Positions 8,457 through 17,161 of a stretch of DNA of 64,000 nt are shown piece after piece (positions within the stretch are counted from its first letter, which is position 1; every line of letters starts with the position of its first letter). The notes beneath the pieces are model-generated. The model was not told the DNA's origin, made no database searches, and was given only the letters and a program-made list of their open reading frames with translations. Both the position numbers and the translations under genes were made by a program. Source of the stretch: Cupriavidus yeoncheonensis (GTDB lineage Bacteria; Pseudomonadota; Gammaproteobacteria; Burkholderiales; Burkholderiaceae); NCBI RefSeq assembly GCF_905397275.1, contig NZ_CAJPUY010000011.1, positions 124,001 through 188,000 on the forward strand, read 5' to 3'.

Positions 8457-8560
8457 GAACCGCTGATCCCCGGGGCATGGCAGCACCGCGCAGCAACACG
8501 GCATGTGTGAGATGGGTAACAGTGTCGACGTTTGCCGTGGCTCAGAATGGCACGACACGG

Positions 8561-8574
8561 CCCCCGTTTGGGGG
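8561..8574. promoter_or_regulatory. Palindrome upstream of the acyltransferase
   Basis: CCCCC-GTTT-GGGGG is a perfect 5-bp-arm palindrome 39 bp before the acyltransferase ATG, in the divergent intergenic region with the DUF1839 gene. It could be an operator or a 5' UTR hairpin. No function can be assigned. Confidence 0.3.
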
Positions 8575-8613
8575 TACGTAGTCGCTCAAGCCACGATCGG
8601 AGCAAAGGAACCC

Positions 8614-9732
8614 ATGTCCAAGCAAAGGCTGTCTTCCGTCCAGTGCTTGCGCGCCATCGCGGCGATGGCGGTCGTTGCCTATCACGCCGCCGCGACGATA
8701 CAGATCCACGGCTGGAAGCCAGGGATCGTGAGCCACGCGGCGGCGTGGGGATGGGCCGGTGTCGACATCTTCTTCTTCATATCCGGCTTCGTCATGGTGA
8801 TGACGACCGCGGGGCGAGACCGGGGCCTTGGTGCGGCAAGGGAATTCATGGCCGCCCGGATTGCGCGCATTGCCCCGATGTACTGGCTTCTCACGAGCCT
8901 GATGCTGGCGATCGTGTGGATCGCACCGGGCCTGAAAACGACGGAGTTCACGCTGATGCAGGCGGTGACCTCCTATCTCTTCGTCCCATACGAGGTCAGG
9001 GAAAGCGGCAGCTATTACCCGGTCCTCTATGTTGGCTGGACGCTGACCTATGAGATGTTCTTCTATGCCGTGTTCGCGGTGTCGCTCTGTTTCGCGGAAC
9101 GACGCAGCCGGCTGGTCCTCACCGTCTTTTTCGCAGGGCTTTCCATCCTGTCACTGACGCGACCGTCGGCGTACATCTTCAGGTTCCTGACCGATCCGTT
9201 GTTGCTGGAGTTCATATTCGGCTGCGTCTTCGCCTGGGCCTATCGATCCGGCTTCAGAGTTTCCAGGCGGACTTCCGCTGTCATCATTGCCGCGGGCGTG
9301 CTGGGCTTCTGCATCGGGACGCCCAGCTCCGACATGGCGCACCGGGTCATTTTTGCGGGGATTCCGGCGGCGTTGCTGGTAGCGGGGGTGATCCTCAGGG
9401 AAGCCGCAGGCGGCTGGAAGGGGAGTGACCTCCTGCAGCAGGTCGGTGACGCATCGTATTCCCTGTACCTGCTGCAGGCATTCACGATTCCCGCATTTGC
9501 GCGGGTGCTGACCGGAGCGGACAAGCTTCGCCTCTTGCCGGGGGACCTGATCTGTCTAACGCTGGTGTTTGCGTCGGTGCTTGTGGCGGCACTTGTCTAC
9601 CGCATTGTCGAGCGCTCCATCGATATCAAGGTTCGCGCGTGGATCAGGAGCTATCGCCAGGCGAGCGACGCTGATCATGTCGCGCTGGTGAAGCAGACGG
9701 CGAGGGTCACGCAGCGCGACCGCGGGATGTAA
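8614..9732 (+). CDS. Integral-membrane acyltransferase (acyltransferase 3 / OafA-ExoZ type)
   Basis: A 372-residue polytopic protein. The N-terminus LRAIAAMAVVAYHA places the family His at the end of the first membrane helix, and WAGVDIFFFISGFVM follows, as in acyltransferase-3 proteins that add O-acetyl or succinyl groups to surface glycans. About ten hydrophobic segments are visible. The ATG at 8614 has AAAGGA upstream. The gene stands between the aminoacyl-carrier module and the priming transferase, so modification of the EPS repeat unit is the likely role. The acyl donor and target sugar are unknown. Confidence 0.85.
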   Translation: MSKQRLSSVQCLRAIAAMAVVAYHAAATIQIHGWKPGIVSHAAAWGWAGVDIFFFISGFVMVMTTAGRDRGLGAAREFMAARIARIAPMYWLLTSLMLAIVWIAPGLKTTEFTLMQAVTSYLFVPYEVRESGSYYPVLYVGWTLTYEMFFYAVFAVSLCFAERRSRLVLTVFFAGLSILSLTRPSAYIFRFLTDPLLLEFIFGCVFAWAYRSGFRVSRRTSAVIIAAGVLGFCIGTPSSDMAHRVIFAGIPAALLVAGVILREAAGGWKGSDLLQQVGDASYSLYLLQAFTIPAFARVLTGADKLRLLPGDLICLTLVFASVLVAALVYRIVERSIDIKVRAWIRSYRQASDADHVALVKQTARVTQRDRGM

Positions 9733-9963
9733 GGGTGAACGACGTACTGTGCCCGTCGCCACATATCGATCGTCGGGACACACTCCCGTTCGATTATATT
9801 TAGCGAATGGTGCGAATCGGTCATGGTCTGTCTTCGCGGCAGATGGCCGGGGCACAATATCAGGCGAGTCCAAGCCTCGTCCTGCGGTGTTCAACATCCA
9901 TACTGCGAACGTAGTGGCTTGCATCGTCAAAGACCGAGTCTCAATGATCTGGCAGGAAGCATC

Positions 9964-10590
9964 ATGAAGCGCATCTTTGACGTTGTTCTATCCTCGGTGG
10001 GCCTGCTGCTGCTCGCCATCCCCCTTCTCATCCTGATCTGCGCAGTCCGCCTGAGGCTGGGTACTCCCGTGTTCTTTCGGCAAGTGCGGCCGGGACTGCA
10101 TGGCAAGCCATTTCAGATTCTCAAGTTTCGCACCATGACGGATGCGAGAGGGCCGGATGGCGAATTGCTGCCCGATCCGGACCGCCTCACGAAGTTCGGC
10201 GCCTTTCTTCGCTCCACCAGTCTCGACGAATTGCCTGAGCTCTGGAACGTTTTGAAAGGGGATATGAGCCTGGTCGGGCCGCGCCCGCTACTGATGGAGT
10301 ACTTGCCGCTCTATTCGCCGGAACAGGCGCGTCGCCACGACGTCCCGCCGGGCATCACCGGACTCGCGCAGATCAGCGGACGCAACGCGATCAGCTGGGA
10401 GGAGAAGTTCAGGCTGGACGTTTGGTACGTGGATCATGTATCGGTATGGCTGGACATCGTGATCTTGTGGCGAACGGTCAGCAAGGTCCTGGCGCGTGAT
10501 GGGATCAGCGCGGCCGGAGAGTTCTCGGCGCCGCGGTTCCGGGGGGACAAACAGGGTGCTCCGGATGTTGGATGTCGCGTGAAGCCATGA
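9964..10590 (+). CDS. Undecaprenyl-phosphate sugar phosphotransferase (monotopic PGT, PglC-like)
   Basis: A 208-residue protein with one N-terminal hydrophobic reentrant helix followed by the bacterial sugar transferase domain: [17 protein letters not shown], the Asp-Glu dyad in [23 protein letters not shown] and [13 protein letters not shown]. Size and layout match the small PglC type rather than the long WbaP type. It should transfer a phospho-sugar from UDP to undecaprenyl phosphate and so start EPS repeat synthesis. With WbpM-, DegT- and PglD-like enzymes in the same locus, a UDP-bacillosamine-type donor is likely. About 230 bp of comparatively AT-rich sequence upstream can hold its promoter. 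Confidence 0.9.
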   Translation: MKRIFDVVLSSVGLLLLAIPLLILICAVRLRLGTPVFFRQVRPGLHGKPFQILKFRTMTDARGPDGELLPDPDRLTKFGAFLRSTSLDELPELWNVLKGDMSLVGPRPLLMEYLPLYSPEQARRHDVPPGITGLAQISGRNAISWEEKFRLDVWYVDHVSVWLDIVILWRTVSKVLARDGISAAGEFSAPRFRGDKQGAPDVGCRVKP

Positions 10591-10642
10591 GCCGGATTCC
10601 GCGTTTCGCCGACCCGGACGGGGTCGACAACCTGGAGCCATC

Positions 10643-11308
10643 GTGCATATTCCCTGGTCTCTCGTAGCCCGTTTTGGCGAGGCCTCGTTCCTGGTTCCGC
10701 TTGCAGCGTTCGTTGCGCTTCGTCTCACATTCCAGGGACTGTGGCGGCAGGCCTTCTATTGGATTTTCACGCTTTGCGCCGGCGCGGCCGTCATCGTAGC
10801 CGGCAAGCTGGCGTTTGAATTCGGTGGGTGGTCCATTCCGGCTGCCAACCTTTACAGCATCAGCGGGCACGCCATGCTGACGGCTTCCGTCTATCCGATG
10901 TTATTGACCGTGCTGGGTTCGATCTGGAGCGAAAGGACAGCCCGGATCGGCATGAAGGCCGGCATAAGCGTGGCGATGCTCGCGGCCACTGCGCTGATCG
11001 CAGGCCACTATCACACGGTCGCGGAAACCCTGATCGGTACGGGAGTCGGGTTCGTGGTTGCATGGGCAAATCTGCGTCCTTCGTGCCGGCATATGCCGGT
11101 CGTGCCGGCGCCGACGCTGAACCGGTTCATGCTAGGCATGGTTCTGGTCGTGATGGTTCCCGTGTCGATCTATCCGGTTCGGGTTCGTCTGTGGTCGCAA
11201 GGGCTGGACTGGATCGGTGTCACCGAGCGCTATTCGCGGAAGATCGGCATCGACCCAGTGTCCGGCCGGACCGTCGTGACCATTATCCAGGGGCGCCTGC
11301 GCTCCTGA
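10643..11308 (+). CDS. PAP2-superfamily membrane protein
   Basis: A 221-residue protein with several membrane helices, read from a GTG start with CTGGAG upstream. PAP2 signature parts are present but loose: ISGHAMLTA corresponds to the SGH motif and AGHYHTVAETLIG to the last motif, in which the usual Arg is replaced. Family members remove phosphate from lipids such as undecaprenyl pyrophosphate, and recycling of the EPS carrier lipid would suit this position after the priming transferase. Because of the motif changes, activity is uncertain. Confidence 0.7.
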   Translation: MHIPWSLVARFGEASFLVPLAAFVALRLTFQGLWRQAFYWIFTLCAGAAVIVAGKLAFEFGGWSIPAANLYSISGHAMLTASVYPMLLTVLGSIWSERTARIGMKAGISVAMLAATALIAGHYHTVAETLIGTGVGFVVAWANLRPSCRHMPVVPAPTLNRFMLGMVLVVMVPVSIYPVRVRLWSQGLDWIGVTERYSRKIGIDPVSGRTVVTIIQGRLRS

Positions 11309-11360
11309 TGCCGCATTCTGCCAGCCAGACGCACGCCTTCCGATCTACGGCGCAGCGGTC

Positions 11361-12017
11361 CTATTCATCGCGAATACGGCGTGAAGCAATCTGGTAAGCG
11401 CCGGAGGTGATGAATTGCCTGTCTTTCACGTTGGCAGACACCCCGGTGTGGGAGTCCACCGTGCATTCCGCTCCGATCCTCACGCCCGGATACAAGGTGG
11501 CGCGGGTGCCCAGGAAGCATCCGGGTCCCACGGCAGAGTTTCCGTTCAGCACGACATGAGGTGAAAGCACCGAGCACGGTCCGACGTAGGCCCCGTGGCC
11601 GATTCCGCAGAAGGCATTGGCAACCACGCCGTCCTCGACCGACGCGTCCCGGCTGACCACAGTGAAGGGAAATATCAGCGCAGCAACGCCAAGGCGGGAC
11701 GAGGGCGAAACCAGTGCTGTGGCATGGACGTACGACGGCACCGCCGTGCCGCGTTGTATCAGCCAGGAGAGTACGTCGCGGCGTGCCGCAGGCGAACCAA
11801 TCGCGACCATCACCCCCTGATGTGGCGCGGGAGTGAACTGCCGGATCGGACCAAGGTTGGGCAGGTCCACGCCGTCGGGCACCTTGCCGGGCGTGTCGTC
11901 AATGAAACCGGCCACGGGCAAGGCCTCGCCGCTAAGGTAGTCGTAGAGTTCCAGCCCCAGGCCGCCAGCTCCGGCGATCACGACGGAAACGAGGCTTGGG
12001 GCGTGAAGAAGCGGCAT
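11361..12017 (-). CDS. Sugar O/N-acetyltransferase, PglD/NeuD family
   Basis: A 218-residue protein with a Rossmann-like N-terminal half (VVIAGAGGLGLELYDYL) and a C-terminal left-handed beta-helix of hexapeptide repeats. GIGHGAYVG near residue 139 carries the conserved His. PglD enzymes acetylate the C4 amine of UDP-4-amino-sugars to give UDP-di-N-acetylbacillosamine. That fits the WbpM/PglF-like dehydratase and DegT aminotransferase encoded further on. The gene is convergent with the PAP2 gene and lies 83 bp downstream of the first Wzc gene on the same strand, so it may be the last gene of the wza-wzc operon. Confidence 0.85.
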   Translation of the reverse strand: MPLLHAPSLVSVVIAGAGGLGLELYDYLSGEALPVAGFIDDTPGKVPDGVDLPNLGPIRQFTPAPHQGVMVAIGSPAARRDVLSWLIQRGTAVPSYVHATALVSPSSRLGVAALIFPFTVVSRDASVEDGVVANAFCGIGHGAYVGPCSVLSPHVVLNGNSAVGPGCFLGTRATLYPGVRIGAECTVDSHTGVSANVKDRQFITSGAYQIASRRIRDE

Positions 12018-12100
12018 GACGGCTTTCCCTCCGGAAAGGCGAACGGCATCAGAGCGGCGTCGGACCCGCTAGCCAGGACGAATCCGACCTGGGGCCACGG

Positions 12101-14323
12101 TCAGGCGCGTTTGGACTGGGCGGCCCCGTATTCGCTGAGATAGCGGTATCTGCCAAAGTACTGATGAGACCGATACCACCGACCCTCGATCACAAGCCCG
12201 TTGAACAGCGCACCCTTGACGTCGGCCCCGGCCTGCCGGATCGCGCGACGGGCAGCGACCAGTTCGTCGATCGTGGTCTGCTCTGCGCGGGCAACCAGGA
12301 ACACCGTACCGGCTTTGGCAGCCAGGATGCCTGCGTCGGCAGCGGCGAGTACCGGAGGCGTATCGATCAGGATCAGGTCATAACGCGACTTGAGCTGATC
12401 GAGCAGGGCGTCCATGGCAGGACTCAGCAACAAGTCCGCGACATGGGGCGGCTTGGTGCCGGTGCAAATGAAGTCCAACCCCGGTGCGACCTGTCGTTGC
12501 AGCACCTGCTCGAGCGGCGCACCCAGCAGCACTTCGGCCAGGCCCGGACCATGCTTGGCTTCGAGGGTTTCATGCAGGCAGCCGCGGCGCAGGTCGGCAT
12601 CGATGAGCACCACGCGCCGGCCTGCCGCGGCAATCGCGGCGAAATTCGCGCATACGAACGACTTTCCGACGCCCGGGGCGGGGCCGGAGATCACCACCGT
12701 CCGGCTGGCGCTGCCCGCCATGGCAAACTGCAGTGCGGTGCGGAAGCTGCGCAAGCTCTCGATGGTCGGGTCATCGGGCTGCTGATGGGCCAGCAAGCCG
12801 CCTCCGGACGCCAGCAGCGACTGCTGCTTGCTGAACGGTATGGTCGAGTAGACCGTCATGCCGGTTTGCCGCTCGATCTCGTCGGGGTCGGCAACACCGC
12901 CATTGAGCAAGTGGCGCCCGATGATCGACAGCAGCCCGGCAAGCAGGCCCAGCACCAGGGACATCACGGAAATCATCACCCGATCAGGGCGTACTGGCCG
13001 CAGCGGCACCTCCGCCGCGTCGACCACCCGTGCGGTGCCAACCTTGCTGGCCTTGATGAGCTTGAGCTGCTGGATGTCGTTAAGCAGCGACTGAAGCAAC
13101 TCGGTGCTGACCTTGACGTCGCGCATCAGGCGCAAGACATTCTGCTCGACGTCCGGCAACTTGTGGATTTGCCCCGATACGCCGTTCAGCTGCGACGCCA
13201 GGCTGGCAATCTGGCTGTCGATCAGCGAGATAGCCGGATGGCTGGCGGTGAAGCGCGAAGCCAGTTCCTGGCGCTTTTGCCGCAGTTCCTGAAGCTTTGT
13301 CTGGATCTGGACGGACTGAGCAAGGATGAGCTTCGATTCCTCGCTCAGGTCGATGGTGCCGCGCTGGTTGCGCATGGCGTTGTACCGTGTCTCGGCAGCA
13401 TCGACCTGCTGTTGCAGCTGCGGCAGCTGTTGTTCAAGAAATGTCAGCGACTTCTCGGCTTCCGCAGCCTTGCGGCGCACGTTCTGTCCTACGTACGCGT
13501 TGCCGATTTCATTGAGGATGGCAGCCGTCAGCGCTGGCGACGTCCCCGCCAGCGACACACCAATGACGCCGCTCTCCTTGCCTCGCTCACCGATCATCAG
13601 CCGTTCCTGCAACTGCGAGATGGCCGCGTTCCGCGGCAGGTGTCGAAGGACGAACTGGCTGCCGGCGCGGCCATCGAGTCGATCCACCCGCACGGTGACG
13701 GGTCCGCTCGGGGTGACGACGACGGTTGAGGCCCCCACCTGACCGGTGGCTTCACTGCCGTCACTGCTCAGCCGGACGCGATACTGCCCCCCGCCCAGCG
13801 CCGTCAGAACGATCTTGCGTTCCTCCATCGCAGCCGGCACATCGAGCTGCGATACCACGATGGATTCATGTCCCCAAACGAACCCTCCCCACCCGAACAG
13901 TCCCGGGGTGGAAAGCTCCGGGTTGAAGTTGGCGACTGCCGCGCCGATCAGCGGGAAATAGCGAGGGCTCGCCTCGATATACAGGCGAAGGTTATCGACG
14001 GCCTTTCCGACCACCATGCGCGAGCGCAGCAGTTCTATCTCTGCCGAAGCGGCTGGCTTCACGTCGAATACCGGCGAGATGCTGGTTACGGCACGGGCCG
14101 CAGTGTTGGTGTTCGACTCCTCGACCTGTACGGTCATGTCGGCTCGATAGACCGGACCGGCAATGAGTGCATAGAACAAGCCGGAGCAGATGACCACTGC
14201 CGCGACGGAAACGAAGGTCCGGCGATAGCGCACGAACACATCGAGGTATGCTGTCAGGTCCATGGCCGTCTTGTTGTCTTCCATGCCGGTGTGGCCATTG
14301 TCCCGCGTGTTGACGATTCTCAT
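12101..14323 (-). CDS. Polysaccharide co-polymerase / BY-kinase (Wzc paralogue 1)
   Basis: A 740-residue protein. An N-terminal Wzz-type membrane segment (near 33-53) is followed by a large periplasmic coiled-coil region, a second membrane segment (near 450-470) and a cytoplasmic tyrosine kinase with Walker A (PGVGKS), A' (VLIDADLRRG) and B (LILIDTPP). The C-terminus carries the Tyr cluster (YRSHQYFGRYRYLSEYG). ATG 14323 is chosen for its strong GGGAGG; an upstream Met at 14404 has none. It should control EPS chain length and export with the Wza encoded just upstream, and be dephosphorylated by the Wzb-like phosphatase at 19393. It is clearly paralogous to the protein at 17162-19396. Confidence 0.92.
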   Translation of the reverse strand: MRIVNTRDNGHTGMEDNKTAMDLTAYLDVFVRYRRTFVSVAAVVICSGLFYALIAGPVYRADMTVQVEESNTNTAARAVTSISPVFDVKPAASAEIELLRSRMVVGKAVDNLRLYIEASPRYFPLIGAAVANFNPELSTPGLFGWGGFVWGHESIVVSQLDVPAAMEERKIVLTALGGGQYRVRLSSDGSEATGQVGASTVVVTPSGPVTVRVDRLDGRAGSQFVLRHLPRNAAISQLQERLMIGERGKESGVIGVSLAGTSPALTAAILNEIGNAYVGQNVRRKAAEAEKSLTFLEQQLPQLQQQVDAAETRYNAMRNQRGTIDLSEESKLILAQSVQIQTKLQELRQKRQELASRFTASHPAISLIDSQIASLASQLNGVSGQIHKLPDVEQNVLRLMRDVKVSTELLQSLLNDIQQLKLIKASKVGTARVVDAAEVPLRPVRPDRVMISVMSLVLGLLAGLLSIIGRHLLNGGVADPDEIERQTGMTVYSTIPFSKQQSLLASGGGLLAHQQPDDPTIESLRSFRTALQFAMAGSASRTVVISGPAPGVGKSFVCANFAAIAAAGRRVVLIDADLRRGCLHETLEAKHGPGLAEVLLGAPLEQVLQRQVAPGLDFICTGTKPPHVADLLLSPAMDALLDQLKSRYDLILIDTPPVLAAADAGILAAKAGTVFLVARAEQTTIDELVAARRAIRQAGADVKGALFNGLVIEGRWYRSHQYFGRYRYLSEYGAAQSKRA

Positions 14324-14478
14324 AATGCCTCCCTGGACTGACACTTCCACCGGCCCGTTCGTCTCGGAACGGGGAAGTGTGTTGTCATGGCTTGCCAGAC
14401 GCAACGCCTGATTTGCGATCCCCGGACCATCACGCCCCGAACGGGCGGATGGGTCAGGCGGATTGCGCGCTGGCCCCC

Positions 14479-15645
14479 TTATTTCAGTGCAGTCGCGGTG
14501 CTGAACACCGGCTGCGTACTCGGTATCAATTGGTTGATCACGCGACTCCAGCGAACCACTTGACTTGCATCCACGTACACAACATCCTTGGGCTCAAGCT
14601 CGAAGCCCTCGGCAATCGCCATTGCCACGGGCGAGTTGCCGTCCAGATGAAAGACATTGGGTTCACCATCGGATGCCTTGCGGATGACGTAGATCTGTTC
14701 CGCATTGGCCGAGGTCGGGTTGACCCCGCCTGCATCGCCCAACGCTTCGTTCAGGGTCATCCTGCCGTTGCGCATCAGTAGTGACGACGGTCGGACGACT
14801 TCGCCGGTCACAAATATCTTGTTGTCCTCGCGCTGCTCCACACGCACGATGTCGCCGGAGCGCAGAAGGATCCGTGCCGGATCAACGCCCTTGGCCAGCA
14901 GCGCGGGGACGTTGACATACCAGCTGCGCTCACCTCGGGTGACACGGATGCGGCTGTTATCGCCGGTCTGGCTGAGCACACCGCCTGCGCGGTTGATGGC
15001 TTCCACCAGCGTCATGGGCGCATCGTCGATCGCTTGCATGCCGGGAATCTTGACTTCGCCGTCGACATACACCCGCTGGCTGCGGAAGCCGAGCACGCGC
15101 ACCGTCATCTGCGGGTCCCTGACCACCCGCGACAGCACTCGCGCCATCTGGTCACGCACCTCGTTTGCGGTCTTGCCGCCCACCTTCATGACGCCCGCAT
15201 AGGGAAACTGAATGTCTCCCTGCGCGCTGACGACATAACCGGGGACGTTGGACCCGCCGCTTGACGTCGGAATCTCGAAGGCCGCGCCGATACTGTAAGT
15301 CTGCGTCGGAAAGACCAGTTCAGGATGGTCCCATACGACCACCGAGATGATGTCGCCCGGGCCGATCTGGTAGGGCTTCGGCGTCGCGTACAGCTCCTCG
15401 ACGTGCTCGTTGTCGGCGCGGGTCTTATTGCGGAGCTCGCGGACGAGATCCAGGGTGATCGGTGTTACCTTGGGTACGACATCGGGCCCGATGGCACTTA
15501 CCGCGGCATTCTTGTCGAAGTACATGCCCGGTGCTGCGCATGCAGCCAGCAAAAAGGTGGCGGCGCCGACAGCCATTGCGGAGAAGAACCTGTTGCGATT
15601 TCCAGCAGGCTTCGGCGAATGAATGCAGGAATTAGACGGTCTCAC
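14479..15645 (-). CDS. Polysaccharide export outer-membrane lipoprotein (Wza-like)
   Basis: A 388-residue lipoprotein. The signal peptide ends in a lipobox (FLLAAC, Cys near residue 33). Poly_export and SLBB domains follow (IGPGDIISVVVWDHPE, then VYVDGEVKIPG and IFVTGEVVRPS), and the C-terminal amphipathic end is VVRWSRVINQL. It would form the octameric export channel for the EPS together with a Wzc protein. The start is GTG 15645, 6 bp after AAGGAGAA. The next gene on the strand, Wzc paralogue 1, begins 155 bp later. Operator-like site C and a -10 box lie upstream. Confidence 0.92.
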   Translation of the reverse strand: MRPSNSCIHSPKPAGNRNRFFSAMAVGAATFLLAACAAPGMYFDKNAAVSAIGPDVVPKVTPITLDLVRELRNKTRADNEHVEELYATPKPYQIGPGDIISVVVWDHPELVFPTQTYSIGAAFEIPTSSGGSNVPGYVVSAQGDIQFPYAGVMKVGGKTANEVRDQMARVLSRVVRDPQMTVRVLGFRSQRVYVDGEVKIPGMQAIDDAPMTLVEAINRAGGVLSQTGDNSRIRVTRGERSWYVNVPALLAKGVDPARILLRSGDIVRVEQREDNKIFVTGEVVRPSSLLMRNGRMTLNEALGDAGGVNPTSANAEQIYVIRKASDGEPNVFHLDGNSPVAMAIAEGFELEPKDVVYVDASQVVRWSRVINQLIPSTQPVFSTATALK

Positions 15646-16125
15646 GGCATTCTCCTTGCAGGAAGACGTTGGACGTGCAATGCATATGCGCAGTCCTCCC
15701 AGTAGGCGCAGTCTAGGAGTGCACACCTGTCGAATCGGTGCGTTGTCGCACACTGGTTTCGGGCGGCCCTGGCGACACGCCTGGCCTGGCTCGCCGGCCT
15801 GCTCTGGCGCTCTCATGCCACGCCGGCAGCGTTGCGCAGTGACCGGGACGAACCCTTTGCAGGTGTATCTGCGTGCACCCGCTGCAGGCCTGTAGCGCAA
15901 GAGCGCCGGTTCTCCATGCGGACTGTCGATGGCCGGGCTCGAGGATCCCTCAGACCGGTGGAAGGGCTTAAGCCATCAGGCCGATTACATCGGCCGGTTT
16001 GCCGATGGCACCATCTACATGGCTGTATCCGAAGTCCGGATGAATGTGCAGGAGGCTCGATCGCCGTTGCACGACGCTCGTATGGCAACGGGTACCTTGG
16101 CGATGCTAGCCGGATGGAGTGGAGA
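15646..16125. other. Divergent intergenic region between wza-like and GT2 genes
   Basis: These 480 bp contain no convincing gene; open frames here have poor starts and unlikely composition. The region holds operator-like site C and the -10 box of the wza operon near 15710-15752. A TGCAATGCATATGCG stretch at 15676-15690 lies closer to the wza start. Nothing obvious marks a promoter for the GT2 gene other than the ribosome binding site at its start. Confidence 0.5.
15735..15752 (-). promoter_or_regulatory. EPS operator-like site C with -10 box, upstream of wza
   Basis: In gene orientation TGTGCGACAACGCACCGA, a GTGCG-N4-CGCAC palindrome, matches site D at 16 of 18 positions. Exactly 19 bp on is TAGACT (15710-15715). 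The site ends 89 bp before the GTG start. Confidence 0.65.
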
Positions 16126-17082
16126 ATGACTCAATCAAGTCTTGACGGCACGCTGGATATCGTCATCGTCAACTGGAACGGCGGGAGCCAGCTTCTCGAT
16201 GCCGTCCGCAGCATTCAAGAACACCATGCGGACCTGGTCGGAACCGTTATCGTCGTCGACAACGCATCGTCGGATGATTCGCTGGCCAGGGTCGCGGACA
16301 TACAGTCTGAGCTGCCGTTCAGGCTCAGGATCGTTGCCAATACCGAGAACCGCGGATTCGGGGCTGCCTGCAACCAGGGCGCGGCAGTCGCTTCCGCGAG
16401 ATTCCTGTTATTCCTGAATCCTGACACTCGCCTGTTCAGAGAGTCCCTGTCCACGCCGGTCGCATACCTGATGAAGCCGGAGAACGCAGGTGTCGGCGTC
16501 GCGGGCATTCAACTCATAGACCAGTCCGGAGCGGTTTCACGAAGCTGCAGCAGGTTTCCCGACTTCGCCGTCTTTCTCGCGCAGGCCACGGGCCTGAACC
16601 GGGTTCCTGCGTTTTCCAGGCTGAGCACCCATATGGCTGACTGGTCGCATGACGAGACGCGACGCGTCGACCATGTGATCGGCGCGTTCTACCTGATGCC
16701 GCGCGAGCTGTTCGAAGCATTGGATGGCTTCGATGAGCGCTTCTTCGTTTATCTCGAGGATCTCGATCTGTCGCTTCGCGTGCGCCGCGCCGGCTATGAA
16801 GTCGTTTACCTGTCCACCGCACAGGCATTTCACGCGGGTGGTGGCACATCCCGGCAGGTTCGGGCACATCGACTGTTCTATTCGCTGAGGAGCCGGCTTC
16901 TCTACGGCCGCAAGCATTTCAAGCCTGCCCGTGCCGCGGCACTGGTTGCGCTCACGCTGGGTATCGAGCCCCTGACGCGCACGGCATTCTCGTTGATACG
17001 CGGAAACATTGACGATGTCCGCAACACCTGGAAAGCCTATGCAATGCTGGTCGGCGATCTTCCGAGGATCCTGCGGCACTGA
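16126..17082 (+). CDS. Glycosyltransferase family 2 (rhamnosyltransferase-like)
   Basis: A 318-residue GT-A enzyme: DIVIVNWNGG at the N-terminus, VVDNASSDDS nucleotide-binding strand, NRGFGAACNQG, and the metal-binding NPDTRL near 103. A family-typical FFVYLEDLDLSLR follows near 205. This arrangement is characteristic of WbbL-type GT2 enzymes that add rhamnose or similar sugars to lipid-linked glycans on the cytoplasmic face. ATG 16126 is supported by GGAGTGGAG. It is convergent with the second Wzc gene, 79 bp away, with a short AGCGGTACCGCT palindrome just after the stop. The exact sugar cannot be told. Confidence 0.88.
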   Translation: MTQSSLDGTLDIVIVNWNGGSQLLDAVRSIQEHHADLVGTVIVVDNASSDDSLARVADIQSELPFRLRIVANTENRGFGAACNQGAAVASARFLLFLNPDTRLFRESLSTPVAYLMKPENAGVGVAGIQLIDQSGAVSRSCSRFPDFAVFLAQATGLNRVPAFSRLSTHMADWSHDETRRVDHVIGAFYLMPRELFEALDGFDERFFVYLEDLDLSLRVRRAGYEVVYLSTAQAFHAGGGTSRQVRAHRLFYSLRSRLLYGRKHFKPARAAALVALTLGIEPLTRTAFSLIRGNIDDVRNTWKAYAMLVGDLPRILRH

Positions 17083-17161
17083 AGCGGTACCGCTGCATTG
17101 CGTGCTCCGCTTTCCGACCGGGGACGACGCCAGGCGGCGCCCCCCGGTGGAGTCCGGATCC

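Noticed and set aside
8548-8562. TGGCACGACACGGCC as a sigma-54 promoter for the acyltransferase
   Set aside because: The -24 half is good, but the -12 GC is absent at the required distance.
15929-16129. A 66-codon frame upstream of the GT2 gene
   Set aside because: No ribosome binding site and composition unlike neighbouring genes; it overlaps the promoter region.
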